The position numbers and the translations under genes are program-made. A stretch of 64,000 nucleotides of DNA from Variovorax sp. TBS-050B (GTDB lineage Bacteria > Pseudomonadota > Gammaproteobacteria > Burkholderiales > Burkholderiaceae_C). Positions 17,705 to 26,808 of the stretch are shown here, one piece after another (within the stretch, counting starts at the first letter, position 1; each line of letters begins with the position of its first letter). The DNA lies in contig NZ_JARXYR010000002.1 in NCBI RefSeq assembly GCF_029893635.1, positions 682,001 to 746,000 of the forward strand, in the 5' to 3' direction. The notes beneath the pieces were generated by a model that was given only the letters and a program-made list of their open reading frames with translations, did no database searches and was not told where the DNA came from.

Positions 17705-17943
17705 GAAATTTCTCCTAGAAATTGAATGCCGGGCGACAAATGGTTGGCGGGTCGGCATGATCAAAATGTAGATTCGATGATCGATAAATAATAGTTAAAC
17801 TATTTTATTGAGTGCATTTGCGATGAGTTATATGTGATCGGCCGCAATTACCCATTGCAGATCGTTTCCTTTCTGCAGGCGGCCCCTTCCTCTTTTTTCG
17901 CGCTGACCGCGCGGCGCCCGGTGCGAGCCGGGCGCGCGCGGGC
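17705..17943. promoter_or_regulatory. AT-rich intergenic region with palindrome; promoter of the 109-aa/SucCD-like operon
   Basis: This stretch of about 240 bases separates two minus-strand operons. Its part nearer the 109-residue gene is AT-rich and holds a perfect palindrome AATAGTT-A-AACTATT at 17790-17804, about 86 bases upstream of the start at 17704. No TTGAC-N4-GTCAA site is present, so this operon seems to be controlled differently from its neighbours. The remainder, next to the frc stop, holds nothing I can name. Confidence 0.5.
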
Positions 17944-19194
17944 TCAGATGACGTGTTCGGCGCGCAGCGCCTCGATGTCGCCGGCGGTGTAGCCGAGCTG
18001 CGCCAGCACCTCCTCGGTGTGCTCGCCGAGCAGCGGCGAGCGCGTGACCTCGGTGGGGCTGTCGGACATCTTGATCGGGTTGCCCACCGTCAGGTACCTG
18101 CCGCGCGTGGGATGGTCGACCTCGACCAGCGTGCCGCTCTCGCGCAGCGACGGATCGGCGGCGATCTCCTTCATCGACAGGATCGGCCCGCACGGAATGT
18201 CGTACTGGTTGAGGATGTCCATGGCCTCGAACTTGTCCTTGGTCATGGTCCATTGCTCGATGCGCGCGAAGATCGGCTTCAGGTGCAGCAGGCGCGCGGC
18301 CGGGGTGGCATAGGCCTCGTCGGTGATCCAGCCCTCCTCGCCGATCACCTTGCACACCGCGGGCCACACGGCCGCCTGCGTGATGAAGTAGATGTAGGCG
18401 TTGGGATCGGTCTCCCAGCCCTTGCAGCGCAGGATGGAGCCCGGCTGGCCGCCGCCCGAGGCATTGCCCGCGCGCGGCACCGCGTCGCCGAACTTGCCGT
18501 CGGGGTACTGCGGGTATTCATGCATGGTGCCGGTGCGTTCCAGCCGCTGCTGGTCGCGCATCTTCACGCGGCAGAGATTGAGCACCGCGTCCTGCATCGG
18601 CGCGAGCACCTTCTGGCCGCGGCCGCTGTGGGTGCGCTGGTAGAGCGCGGCGACGATGCCGAGCGCGAGGTGCAGGCCGGTGCCGCTGTCGCCGATCTGC
18701 GCGCCGCTGACCACCGGCGGACCGTCCTCGAAGCCGGTCGTCGAGGCCGCGCCGCCCGCGCACTGGGCGACGTTCTCGTACACCTTGCAGTGCTCGTACT
18801 TGCCCGGGCCGAAGCCCTTGACCGAAGCGACGATCATGCGCGGGTTGATCTCCTGGATGTGCGCCCAGGTGATGCCCATGCGGTCGAGCGCGCCGGGCGC
18901 GAAGTTCTCGACCAGCACGTCGCAGGTGCGGATCAGCTCGTCGAGCACCTTCTTGCCCTTGGGCTTCTTGGTGTCGAGCGTGATCGAGCGCTTGTTGTGG
19001 TTCAGCATCGTGAAGTAGAGGCTGTCCACGCCGGGAATGTCGCGCAGCTGGGCGCGGGTGGCGTCGCCTTCGCCGGCGCGCTCCACCTTGATGACGTCGG
19101 CGCCGAACCACGCCAGCAGCTGGGTGCAGGTGGGCCCGGACTGGACGTGGGTGAAATCGAGGATGCGGACGCCCTCAAGTGCCTTGCTGCCCAT
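17944..19194 (-). CDS. frc: Formyl-CoA:oxalate CoA-transferase (copy 1)
   Basis: The 416-residue class III CoA-transferase transfers CoA from formyl-CoA to oxalate. It opens [22 protein letters not shown]. The catalytic aspartate is in [10 protein letters not shown], matching the GDS motif of the Oxalobacter enzyme. It has the glycine-rich [20 protein letters not shown] loop used in catalysis and ends in [14 protein letters not shown]. The ATG follows directly after the stop codon of the PAS gene (TGA then ATG, no gap), so translation is coupled. It is the last gene of the oxc operon. Clear similarity to a second copy at 19716 points to duplication and perhaps different acceptor acids. Confidence 0.93.
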   Translation of the reverse strand: MGSKALEGVRILDFTHVQSGPTCTQLLAWFGADVIKVERAGEGDATRAQLRDIPGVDSLYFTMLNHNKRSITLDTKKPKGKKVLDELIRTCDVLVENFAPGALDRMGITWAHIQEINPRMIVASVKGFGPGKYEHCKVYENVAQCAGGAASTTGFEDGPPVVSGAQIGDSGTGLHLALGIVAALYQRTHSGRGQKVLAPMQDAVLNLCRVKMRDQQRLERTGTMHEYPQYPDGKFGDAVPRAGNASGGGQPGSILRCKGWETDPNAYIYFITQAAVWPAVCKVIGEEGWITDEAYATPAARLLHLKPIFARIEQWTMTKDKFEAMDILNQYDIPCGPILSMKEIAADPSLRESGTLVEVDHPTRGRYLTVGNPIKMSDSPTEVTRSPLLGEHTEEVLAQLGYTAGDIEALRAEHVI

Positions 19195-19638
19195 TCAGTT
19201 GTCTCCAGTCTTGGTCTTGGCCTCGAGTTCTACCAGACGCGCGCGCAGCTTGCGATCCTCGGCGAAGCGCGCGCTCTCGTCGCGCACGATGGCGACGATG
19301 CCGGTCACCTGGCCGCCGTCGCCGAGCAGCAGCGACACGGTGAAGGCGATCGAGAGGGTGCGGCCGTCCTTGTGCAGCGCGGGCACCTTGAGCAGGTCGG
19401 CGCCGTAGCGCGTGACGCCCGTCTCCATGGTCTTGTTGTAGCCGTCCCAGTGCCGCTGGCGCTGGCGCTCGGGGATGATCAGGTCGAGCGACTTGCCCAG
19501 CGCATCGGCTTCCGTGAAGCCGAAGATGCGCTCGGACGCCTTGTTCCAGAGCACGATGGCGCCTTCGGCGTCGCAGACGATGACCGCATCGCCGGCGCCG
19601 CGCACCAGTTGCTCGAAGTCGATGTTCGAAGAAGCCAA
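19195..19638 (-). CDS. Single-domain PAS protein embedded in the oxalate operon
   Basis: The protein is essentially one PAS domain (NIDFEQLVRGAGDAVIVCDAEG, then WNKASERIFGFTEADALGKS, then HKDGRTLSIAFTVSLLLGDGGQVTGIVAIVRDES). A short charged tail follows, rich in R, E and K, which may form a coiled coil. There is no kinase, cyclase or DNA-binding domain. The segment PERQRQRHWDGY places a histidine near the position of the haem ligand in FixL, one residue off, so a cofactor is possible but unproven. The start is uncertain: TTG at 19638 has GCGGGGAT upstream, and a GTG at 19668 is the alternative. It lies between the two frc genes and is fused in translation with the downstream one. Confidence 0.75.
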   Translation of the reverse strand: MASSNIDFEQLVRGAGDAVIVCDAEGAIVLWNKASERIFGFTEADALGKSLDLIIPERQRQRHWDGYNKTMETGVTRYGADLLKVPALHKDGRTLSIAFTVSLLLGDGGQVTGIVAIVRDESARFAEDRKLRARLVELEAKTKTGDN

Positions 19639-19715
19639 GCTCAGATCCCCGCTTATCCTGGAAAACACGTTCGCTGCCGGCCGCGGACCCGCTCGCGCGG
19701 GGCCGCGGCGCGGGC

Positions 19716-20993
19716 TCAGATCACCTTGCCTTCATGCAGCGCGGCGATCTGTTCCTTGCTGTAGCCCAGCTCGGCCAGCACCTCGTCGGTGTGCTCGCCC
19801 AAAAGCGGCGAGGCGGTCACCTCGGGCTTCAGGTCCGAGAACTTGATCGGGCTGCCGATGGTCCAGTAGCTGCCGCGCTCCTTGTGCGGCACTTCGACGA
19901 TGGAGCCGCTCTTGCGCAGCGACTCGTCGTGCAGCAGTTCCTTCATCGACAGCACCGGGGCGCAGGGGATGTCGTACTTGCGGAAGATGTCGACCGCCTC
20001 GAACTTGGTCTTGTCCTTGATGAAGTCCTCGATGGTGGCGAAGATCTGCTCGATGTGCGGCTGACGGGCCTTGGCGGTCATGTAGTCGGGGTCGGTCTTC
20101 CACTCCGGTTTGCCGAGCGCGTCGCAGATCGGATCCCAGGCATGGCCCTGCACCGTGAAGTAGATGTAGGCGTTGGGGTCGGTCTCCCAGCCCTTGCACT
20201 TCAGGATCCAGCCCGGCTGGCCGCCGCCGCCGGCATTGCCGCCGCGCGGCACCACCTTGTCCTTGAAGGCGTCCATCTCGTGCGGGTACTGCGGGTACTC
20301 CTCGAGGTAGCCGACCTTGTCCAGGCGCTGCTGGTCGCGCATCTTCACGCGGCACAGGTTGAGCACCGCGTCCTGCATCGAGCAGGCCACCTTCTGGCCC
20401 TTGCCGGTCTGCTGGCGGCCGATGATGGCGGTCAGGATGCCGATCGCCAGGTGCATGCCGGTGTTGGAGTCGCCGAGCGCGGCCGCCGAGATCGTCGGCA
20501 CCGAGTTCTCGCCCTTCCACCAGCCGGTGGTGGAGGCCGCGCCGCCGGCGCACTGCGCCACGTTCTCGTACACCTTCAGGTCCTCGTAGTGATGGCCTTC
20601 GCTGAAGCCCTTGACCGAGGCGTGGATCAGCTTCGGGTTGAGCTCCTGGATGCGCTCCCACGAGAAGCCCATGCGGTCGAGCGCGCCGGGGCCGAAGTTC
20701 TCCACCAGCACGTCGGACTCGCGCACCAGCTTCTCGAGCACAGCCTTGCCCTCGGGCTTCTTGGTGTCGAGCGTGATCGAGCGCTTGTTGCTGTTGAGCA
20801 TGGTGAAGTAGAGCGCGTCCACATCGGGAATGTCGCGCAGCTGGCTGCGGGTGACGTCGCCGGCGCCCGGGCGCTCGACCTTGATCACGTCGGCGCCGAA
20901 CCAGGCCAGCAGCTGCGTGCATGCGGGACCGGCCTGCACGTGGGTGAAGTCGATGATCTTGATGCCGGCGAGGGGTTTGTTGTTGCTGCTCAT
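19716..20993 (-). CDS. frc: Formyl-CoA:oxalate CoA-transferase (copy 2)
   Basis: The 425-residue class III CoA-transferase is closer to the Oxalobacter formigenes enzyme than copy 1. It has [22 protein letters not shown] at the start, [11 protein letters not shown] with the catalytic aspartate, the [20 protein letters not shown] glycine loop, and the end [14 protein letters not shown]. It makes oxalyl-CoA for the decarboxylase encoded 30 bases upstream and recycles formyl-CoA. The ribosome-binding site AAGGAG supports the ATG. It is second in the operon oxc-frc-PAS-frc. Because this copy sits directly behind oxc, it is the likelier principal formyl-CoA transferase of the pathway. Confidence 0.94.
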   Translation of the reverse strand: MSSNNKPLAGIKIIDFTHVQAGPACTQLLAWFGADVIKVERPGAGDVTRSQLRDIPDVDALYFTMLNSNKRSITLDTKKPEGKAVLEKLVRESDVLVENFGPGALDRMGFSWERIQELNPKLIHASVKGFSEGHHYEDLKVYENVAQCAGGAASTTGWWKGENSVPTISAAALGDSNTGMHLAIGILTAIIGRQQTGKGQKVACSMQDAVLNLCRVKMRDQQRLDKVGYLEEYPQYPHEMDAFKDKVVPRGGNAGGGGQPGWILKCKGWETDPNAYIYFTVQGHAWDPICDALGKPEWKTDPDYMTAKARQPHIEQIFATIEDFIKDKTKFEAVDIFRKYDIPCAPVLSMKELLHDESLRKSGSIVEVPHKERGSYWTIGSPIKFSDLKPEVTASPLLGEHTDEVLAELGYSKEQIAALHEGKVI

Positions 20994-21023
20994 GCTGCGT
21001 ATCTCCTTGGATGAATGGACGGA

Positions 21024-22847
21024 TTACTTCTTCTTGGCCGTGGCCGGGTTGAGACTGGTGATGCGGCCGCTCTCGGTGCCCGCGGTCTCGTCGATCACGG
21101 CATTGATGAGCGTGGGGCGGCGCGAAGCCACCGCTTCGGCGAGGGCCTTCTGCAGCTCGTCCGCGGTGGTGGCGTTGACGCCCACGCCGCCGAAGGCTTC
21201 CATCAGCTTGTCGTAGCGCGCGTTCTTCACGAACACGGTGGGCGCCACGTCGGGCGTGCCGCTCGCGTTCACGTCGGTGCCGCGGTAGACGCCGTTGTTG
21301 TTGAACACGATCACGCAGACCGGCAGGTTGTAGCGGCAGATGGTCTCCACCTCCATGCCGCTGAAGCCGAAGGCGCTGTCGCCCTCGATGGCGATGACCG
21401 GCTTGTCGGTGACCACGGCGGCGGCGACGGCGAAGCCCATGCCGATGCCCATGATCCCCCAGGTGCCCACGTCGAGGCGCTTGCGCGGCTCGTACATGTC
21501 GACGATGCTGCGCGCGAAGTCGAGCGTGTTGGCGCCCTCGTTCACCACGATCGCATCGGGCCGCGCCTTCACCTGCTCGCGGATCACGCTGAGCGCGCTG
21601 TGGAAGTTCATCGGCGAGGGCCGCTCGGCCAGCGTGGCGGCCATCTTCGACAGGTTCTTGTCCTTGCGCTCGGCGATCGCGCCGGTCCATTCGGCCGGCG
21701 GCTTGGCCCACTTGGCGTCGATGCCCGCGAGCAGCGCCGCGACGCAGGAGCCGATGTCGCCGATCACCGGCGCGGCGATGGCGACGTTGCTGTCGATCTC
21801 GGTCGGCGCGATGTCGATCTGGATGAACTTCTTGGCGCCCTTCTCCTGGCCCCAGGTCTTGCCCTTGCCGTGCGAGAGCAGCCAGTTGAGGCGCGCACCG
21901 ATCAGCAGCACCACGTCGGCCTCCTGCAGCACGTAGGAGCGCGCGGCGGCGGCCGACTGCGCATGGGTGTCGGGCAGCAGGCCCTTGGCCATGGACATCG
22001 GCAGGTAGGGAATGCCGGTCTTCTCGACCAGCGCGCGGATGTCGGCATCGGCCTGTGCGTAGGCGGCGCCCTTGCCGAGCAGGATCAGCGGCTTCTTCGC
22101 GCCCTTGAGCAGGTCGAGCGCGCGCTGGACCGCATCGGGTGCGGGAATCTGGCGCGGCGCGGGGTCGATCACCTTGATCAGCGAGGCCCGGCCCTTGGCC
22201 GCATCCATGGTCTGCGCGAACAGCTTGGCCGGCAGGTCGAGGTACACGCCGCCCGGACGGCCCGAGAGCGCGGAGCGGATGGCGCGCGCAATGCCCACGC
22301 CGATGTCCTCGGCATGCAGCACGCGGAAGGCCGCCTTGCACAACGGCTTGGCGATGGCCAGCTGGTCCATCTCCTCGTAGTCGCCCTGCTGCAGGTCGAC
22401 GATCTCGCGCTCGCTGGAGCCGCTGATGAGGATCATCGGGAAGCAGTTGGTGGTCGCGTTGGCGAGCGCCGTCAGGCCGTTGAGGAAGCCGGGCGCCGAC
22501 ACCGTGAGGCAGATGCCGGGCTTCTGCGTGAGGAAGCCGGCCGCGGCGGCCGCGTTGCCCGCATGCTGCTCGTGGCGGAACGAGATCACGCGCATGCCCT
22601 CGGCCTGCGCCATGCGCGTCAGGTCGGTGATGGGAATGCCCGGCAGGCCGAAGATGGTGTCGATGTCGTTCAGCTTCAGCGCATCGATGACCAGGTGGAA
22701 GCCGTCGGTGGTTTCCGCCTCCTGTTGTTCCTCGCCGGGCTGCTTGAGCGCGCGCACGACCGCATCGCCATCGGCGGCCCGGGTCTTGGGCTTGAGGGCG
22801 TCCTCCAGGGTCGTGGATGCCTCTTTGTCCGTTCTTACTGAAGACAT
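21024..22847 (-). CDS. oxc: Oxalyl-CoA decarboxylase (thiamine diphosphate-dependent)
   Basis: The 607-residue enzyme converts oxalyl-CoA to formyl-CoA and CO2 using thiamine diphosphate. The catalytic glutamate is E93 in [13 protein letters not shown]. The central ADP-binding domain contains [19 protein letters not shown], and the cofactor motif [19 protein letters not shown] begins near residue 489, followed by [11 protein letters not shown]. The sequence tracks the Oxalobacter enzyme closely. It carries an extra N-terminal stretch of about 40 residues rich in charged residues, before the usual [26 protein letters not shown] precedes the ATG. It is the first gene of its operon. A perfect TTGAC-N4-GTCAA site 80 bases upstream, followed at class II spacing by CATAGT, marks the promoter. 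Confidence 0.95.
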   Translation of the reverse strand: MSSVRTDKEASTTLEDALKPKTRAADGDAVVRALKQPGEEQQEAETTDGFHLVIDALKLNDIDTIFGLPGIPITDLTRMAQAEGMRVISFRHEQHAGNAAAAAGFLTQKPGICLTVSAPGFLNGLTALANATTNCFPMILISGSSEREIVDLQQGDYEEMDQLAIAKPLCKAAFRVLHAEDIGVGIARAIRSALSGRPGGVYLDLPAKLFAQTMDAAKGRASLIKVIDPAPRQIPAPDAVQRALDLLKGAKKPLILLGKGAAYAQADADIRALVEKTGIPYLPMSMAKGLLPDTHAQSAAAARSYVLQEADVVLLIGARLNWLLSHGKGKTWGQEKGAKKFIQIDIAPTEIDSNVAIAAPVIGDIGSCVAALLAGIDAKWAKPPAEWTGAIAERKDKNLSKMAATLAERPSPMNFHSALSVIREQVKARPDAIVVNEGANTLDFARSIVDMYEPRKRLDVGTWGIMGIGMGFAVAAAVVTDKPVIAIEGDSAFGFSGMEVETICRYNLPVCVIVFNNNGVYRGTDVNASGTPDVAPTVFVKNARYDKLMEAFGGVGVNATTADELQKALAEAVASRRPTLINAVIDETAGTESGRITSLNPATAKKK

Positions 22848-22891
22848 GTCTCTCCTTCTTGCTTGGGTGAATGGCCGAGGCCCGAGCCGGG

Positions 22892-22934
22892 ACTATGATT
22901 CGGGGGCATGCTTTCGAGCGTTGACCTCGGTCAA
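22892..22934 (-). promoter_or_regulatory. oxc promoter with TTGAC-N4-GTCAA activator site
   Basis: The perfect palindrome TTGAC-CTCG-GTCAA lies at 22921-22934. Reading toward oxc, 23 bases separate it from CATAGT (22897-22892), a fair -10 hexamer. This puts the palindrome centre near -41.5, the classic class II activator position for Crp/Fnr proteins. The same site lies 48-70 bases before the possible starts of the divergent crp-like gene, so it may also serve autoregulation. The palindrome is seen directly; the promoter model is inference. Confidence 0.62.
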
Positions 22935-22982
22935 CTTTCCGGAAAACGGCACCGGCCAGACCACCCAGAAGTTGTTGTTGCG

Positions 22983-23612
22983 ATGTCGAGCAAGACGGGA
23001 CCCATGACCTTGTTGGAAAACCACCCGGAAAAGAACATCATTCGCGCGCAGCTCCGGCAGAACATCCTGCTCAAGGACCTGAGCGAGAACGAGCGCGCCG
23101 AGCTGGAAACCCATCTCGTCATCGTGGACGGCAACAAGGGCGACTTCCTGCTGCACCAGGGCGTGCGCGAGATGGAGCAGTACTTCATCCTCGACGGCAT
23201 CCTCAAGCGGGTGGTGAGCAACCCGGAGGGCAAGGAAATGATCCTGCGCTTCGCCGATGCCAACGACATGGAGACGAGCTACGCGGCGCTGCGCCTGGGC
23301 ACGCCCACGCCCTACGGCATCGTCTGCGTCACCAAGGCGCGGGTGGCGAGCCTGCCGCTGAAGGAATGGATCGCGTTCCTGAACCGCCACACCGAGACCA
23401 AGGAGCTGTTCGAGTACTGCGTGATGCGCGGCATGAGCGAAATCATGGCGCACACCATCACGCTGCACCTGCTCGACGCGCCGGGGCGCGTGCACCGCTT
23501 CATGCGCAAGCATCCGGAGCTGGAGGACCGCATCCCGAGCAAGGAGTTGGCCTCCTACCTCAACCTCTCCGCGGAAACCCTGAGCCGGTTGCGCAAGCGA
23601 GGCAAGATCTAA
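22983..23612 (+). CDS. Crp/Fnr family transcriptional regulator, short form
   Basis: The protein has an N-terminal cyclic-nucleotide-binding-type effector domain (NILLKDLSENERAELETHL through EQYFILDGILKRVV and MILRFADANDME). A central dimer helix follows, then a C-terminal helix-turn-helix (RIPSKELASYLNLSAETLSRLRKRGKI). The recognition helix carries E-T-L-S-R, the E-x-x-S-R pattern of Fnr that reads TTGA half-sites. No cysteine cluster is present, so it is not an oxygen-sensing iron-sulfur Fnr. The chain ends right after the recognition helix and lacks the usual wing hairpin. The start may be 22983 or 23004. It is divergent from oxc across a TTGAC-N4-GTCAA site and is the likely activator of the region. 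The ligand is unknown. Confidence 0.85.
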   Translation: MSSKTGPMTLLENHPEKNIIRAQLRQNILLKDLSENERAELETHLVIVDGNKGDFLLHQGVREMEQYFILDGILKRVVSNPEGKEMILRFADANDMETSYAALRLGTPTPYGIVCVTKARVASLPLKEWIAFLNRHTETKELFEYCVMRGMSEIMAHTITLHLLDAPGRVHRFMRKHPELEDRIPSKELASYLNLSAETLSRLRKRGKI

Positions 23613-23625
23613 AGCGGGAGCGGGA

Positions 23626-23753
23626 GCGGACATCCGAACGCAGAAGCAAGACAAAAGCTACGCAGAAGTCGCAGAAGAAACCGGGAAGGTTTCTCAAGGT
23701 TTTCTTTTGCGACTTCTGCGAAACCTTTGCGACTTCTGCGTTCGGCTGTCCGC
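23626..23753. repeat. 128-bp intergenic element with 21-bp terminal inverted repeats
   Basis: The left end (23626-23646) begins GCGGACATCCGAACGCAGAAG-like and is matched at 20 of 21 positions by the inverted right end (23733-23753). The inside holds more inverted copies of the unit GCAGAAGTCGCAGAAG, so the whole can fold into a long hairpin. A related element of 126 bp lies at 33624-33749 and ends in the same GGCTGTCCG motif. It carries no coding sequence. It fills the gap between the crp-like gene and the converging tct operon. Confidence 0.75.
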
Positions 23754-23758
23754 TTTCT

Positions 23759-24595
23759 TCAGGTCTGTTTTGCCGACGCGAAGCGGCGCGAGCTGGTCAT
23801 CAGCCGCAATTGGTTGTCGATGCCCTTGACGCCGTCCACGCGGGCCGCCACGTCCTGCGTCAGCGTGCGTTCCTCGGCGTCGAGCACGATGCCGCGCAGC
23901 GTCACCCGGCCCTGCTCGGCTTCGACGGTCACGCGGATGTCGGTGGTCGCCTCCTCGTCCTTGAGCGCCGCCTTCACGCGGGCCGCGAGCGCCATGTTGG
24001 CGAGCAGTGCGCGCGAGGCCGGCGTTTCGGCGAACTCCGGCCGCTCGGTCAGCGTGCGGATCTGCGCCACGCAGCTGTCGATCGAGAGGCGGTCGGTGTT
24101 GAGCACCAGGTCGTAGAGCACCGGGTCGCCCCAGGTCACGCCGAACTGGGCGTGCATGCGCGTGGCGTGCGCCTCGTCGCTGCGCCGGATCTCGGATTCG
24201 GCGAACTCGGCGTCGTCGGTCTCCAGGTGCGCCATCAGCCATTCGACGCGCTTCTTCATCGAACGCGTGATGCGCACGCACACCACGTGCGGCACCGGCC
24301 GCAGCAGGCAGGTCGCGCCCCAGCCGCGCAGCACCACGTTGCCGCGGTCGGCCAGCGCGAAGAGCTCTTCGGCGGTGTAGAGCGCGAGGCTGCGGCGGTC
24401 GGCCCGCAGCCGCTCGACGAAGCCGGCCTTGCCGTCGCGCAGGCGGCCGATCAGGCTGGTCGAGACCTGCATCCGGTCGGCCACGCGCTCGATGGCCTCG
24501 TGGCGCATGATCTCGAGCCCCATCGTCTCGGCGAGCCGCATGGACACGTCCTTGGCGAGGGAACCCATCTCCTGGGTGAGTGCGATCACTGGCAT
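23759..24595 (-). CDS. Cytidylate kinase-like protein fused to a BON domain
   Basis: The 278-residue protein has an N-terminal cytidylate kinase-like domain (VIALTQEMGSLAKDVSMRLAE, resembling the start of AAA-type Cmk-like proteins). An ALADRGNVVLRGWGATCLL segment near residue 87 follows. The P-loop is degenerate: the GSLAKD stretch replaces a standard GxxGxGKS/T. The C-terminal third (about residues 200-268) is a BON domain, with VKAALKDEEATTDIRVTVEAEQG and VTLRGIVLDAEER, a fold that usually binds membranes or other proteins. It is 12 bases downstream of tctA and the last gene of the transporter operon. A regulatory role for the transporter is possible. I know of no established function for this combination. 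Confidence 0.75.
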   Translation of the reverse strand: MPVIALTQEMGSLAKDVSMRLAETMGLEIMRHEAIERVADRMQVSTSLIGRLRDGKAGFVERLRADRRSLALYTAEELFALADRGNVVLRGWGATCLLRPVPHVVCVRITRSMKKRVEWLMAHLETDDAEFAESEIRRSDEAHATRMHAQFGVTWGDPVLYDLVLNTDRLSIDSCVAQIRTLTERPEFAETPASRALLANMALAARVKAALKDEEATTDIRVTVEAEQGRVTLRGIVLDAEERTLTQDVAARVDGVKGIDNQLRLMTSSRRFASAKQT

Positions 24596-24607
24596 GGCGG
24601 CTCTCCT

Positions 24608-26137
24608 TCAATCCACCGGACGTTCGACGGCGAACTCGTCCTGCTTCTTCGGCTTGACGATCGCCAGCACCTTGGAGATCAGCGGCCAGAACAGCAGCAC
24701 GAGCGCCAGCGTGGTGATGCCGCCGACCAGCGGGTTCGAGAACATGATCATCACGTCGCCCTGCGACACCAGCATGGCCTGGCGGAACGAGTCCTCGGCC
24801 TTGTCGCCGAGCACCAGCGCCAGCACCAGCGGCGCCAGCGGATAGTCGAGCTTCTTGAACAGGTAGCCGACCACGCCGAAGCCCAGCATGAACCAGATGT
24901 CGAGCATCGCGTTGTGCACCGTGTAGGCGCCGATGGCGCAGATCACGATGATCACCGGCGCGATGATCGAGAACGGAATGCGCAGGATCGAGGCGAACAG
25001 CGGCACCGTGCTCAGCACCACGATCAGGCCCACGATGTTGCCGAGGTACATGCTCGCGATCAGGCCCCAGACGAAGTCCTTCTGCTCGACGAACAGCAGC
25101 GGTCCGGGCTGCAGGCCCCAGATCAGCAGGCCGCCGAGCAGCACCGCCGCGGTCGGCGAGCCCGGGATGCCGAGCGCCAGCATCGGCAGCAGCGCGCTGG
25201 TGCCGGCCGCGTGCGCGGCGGTCTCGGGCGCCACCACGCCTTCGGCCTCGCCGGTGCCGAACTTCGAGCCGCGCTTCGACATCTTCTTCGCGAGGCCGTA
25301 GGCCATGAACGAGGCCGGCGTGGCGCCGCCCGGCGTGATGCCCATCCAGATGCCGATCAGCGAGCTGCGCAGCGACGTGACCCAGTACTGCGGCAGCTGC
25401 TTCCAGGTCTGCAGCACGATCTTCGGGTCGATCTTCGCGCTCTTGCCCGAGAACTTCAGGCCCTCTTCCATCGACAGCAGGATCTCGCCGATGCCGAACA
25501 GGCCGATGACCGCGATCAGGAAGTCGAAGCCGCGCATCAGCTCGGCCTGGCCGAAGGTGAGCCGCAACTGGCCGGTGACCGTGTCCATGCCCACGCTGGC
25601 GAGCGCGAAGCCGAGCGCCATCGAGCCCAGGATCTTGAACGGCGAGCCCTTGCCCATGCCCACGAAGCTGCAGAAGGTCAGCAGGTACACCGCGAAGAAC
25701 TCGGGCGAGCCGAACTTGAGCGCGAACTTGGCCACCAGTGGCGCGAGGAAGGTGATCATGATCACCGCCAGCAGCGCGCCGATGAACGACGAGGTGAAGG
25801 CCGTCGTCAGCGCGGCTCCGGCATTGCCGTTCTGCGCCATCGGGTAGCCGTCGAAGGTGGTGGCCACCGACCATGGCTCGCCGGGAATGTTGAACAGGAT
25901 CGAGGTGATGGCCCCGCCGAACAACGCGCCCCAGTAGATGCACGACAGCATGATGATCGCCGAGGTGGGCGACATCGTGAAGGTGAGCGGCAGCAGGATG
26001 GCCACGCCGTTGGCACCGCCCAGCCCGGGCAGCACGCCGATCAGCACGCCCAGGATGATGCCCACGAACATCAGCCCGATGTTCATGGGTGTGAGGATCA
26101 CCGAGAAGCCCTGGACCAGGGCACTGATTTCATCCAT
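24608..26137 (-). CDS. tctA: Tripartite tricarboxylate transporter, large permease TctA
   Basis: The 509-residue integral membrane protein is the 12-helix subunit of a tripartite tricarboxylate transporter. Diagnostic segments are GLMFVGIILGVLIGVLPGLGG near residue 20, SCIYWGALFGGAITSILFNIPGEP near residue 68, and the duplicated GITPGGATPASFMAYGLAK with LALGIPGSPTAAVLLGGLLIWGLQPGP in the second half. It imports a carboxylate handed over by the periplasmic TctC protein, driven by an ion gradient. It is the third gene of the tctC-tctB-tctA-kinase/BON operon. The substrate is not visible from sequence; oxalate or a related small dicarboxylate is suggested by the shared operator motif. Confidence 0.94.
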   Translation of the reverse strand: MDEISALVQGFSVILTPMNIGLMFVGIILGVLIGVLPGLGGANGVAILLPLTFTMSPTSAIIMLSCIYWGALFGGAITSILFNIPGEPWSVATTFDGYPMAQNGNAGAALTTAFTSSFIGALLAVIMITFLAPLVAKFALKFGSPEFFAVYLLTFCSFVGMGKGSPFKILGSMALGFALASVGMDTVTGQLRLTFGQAELMRGFDFLIAVIGLFGIGEILLSMEEGLKFSGKSAKIDPKIVLQTWKQLPQYWVTSLRSSLIGIWMGITPGGATPASFMAYGLAKKMSKRGSKFGTGEAEGVVAPETAAHAAGTSALLPMLALGIPGSPTAAVLLGGLLIWGLQPGPLLFVEQKDFVWGLIASMYLGNIVGLIVVLSTVPLFASILRIPFSIIAPVIIVICAIGAYTVHNAMLDIWFMLGFGVVGYLFKKLDYPLAPLVLALVLGDKAEDSFRQAMLVSQGDVMIMFSNPLVGGITTLALVLLFWPLISKVLAIVKPKKQDEFAVERPVD

Positions 26138-26164
26138 TTCGCTTGTGCTCCGTGAGGTTCAGAT

Positions 26165-26683
26165 TCAGTAGCCGAGAAAGCGGAGAGGATCGAGCGCGCC
26201 CTTGAACAGCGGCACCTTGAACCACACCTCGAACATGAAGAAGAAGAGCGTGTTCACCGCCAGCGCGGCGATCACGCTCTTCACCCACGAGTACTTGCCC
26301 AGCAGCACCATGAACAGTGCGATGTACACCGCCGATGCCACGTACAGGCCCAGGAGCGAGATGCCCAGCACGTAGACCACGGCCGGCAGCAGCACCGACA
26401 GCACGCGCTTGAGCTGCACCGAATCGACGAAGACCTCGGTGTTGCGGTCCTTGCCGAGCAGTGCCTGGTAGAGCACGCCGGCACCGGAGATCGCGATGAT
26501 CACGCCGATGTAGAACGGGAAGTACCCCGAGCCGGGACCGTCGCTGGTCCAGCCGGAACCGAGCCGCTGGCTCTCGATGATGACCACCAGCCCCACGGCC
26601 AGCAGGATCAGTGCCACCACCGCCTCGACCACGTTGGTGGCTACGCCCGTGCGTGGGCCGTCGGAATTCTCGTCGTGCTCCAT
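26165..26683 (-). CDS. tctB: Tripartite tricarboxylate transporter, small permease TctB
   Basis: The 172-residue membrane protein has four hydrophobic segments: about residues 18-37, 54-71, 90-122 in two parts, and 136-155. It includes the characteristic GPGSGYFPFYIGVIIAISGAGVL stretch of TctB near residue 50. TctB is the small membrane subunit required with TctA for uptake. The start codon at 26683 follows the tctC stop by 125 bases. That gap is unusually long for this operon and holds GC-rich dyads but no clear terminator. Confidence 0.9.
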   Translation of the reverse strand: MEHDENSDGPRTGVATNVVEAVVALILLAVGLVVIIESQRLGSGWTSDGPGSGYFPFYIGVIIAISGAGVLYQALLGKDRNTEVFVDSVQLKRVLSVLLPAVVYVLGISLLGLYVASAVYIALFMVLLGKYSWVKSVIAALAVNTLFFFMFEVWFKVPLFKGALDPLRFLGY

Positions 26684-26808
26684 GGAGTCCCCATCGTTCG
26701 TTGTCTGTGTGCCGTGAAAGAACCGGAACGCGGCGCTCCGCCCGCCCCCGAAGGGACGGCGGACGCTTCAGCCCTGAACGCCGCGCGACGCTCGACTGCG
26801 ACTGCTGC

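Noticed and set aside
23626..23753. Insertion sequence or MITE with target duplication
   Set aside because: Terminal inverted repeats are present but no flanking direct repeat is clear, so only a repeat element is claimed.
26684..26808. Hidden gene or terminator between tctC and tctB
   Set aside because: The gap of 125 bases has GC dyads but no T-run and no frame with a start and ribosome-binding site that I could defend.
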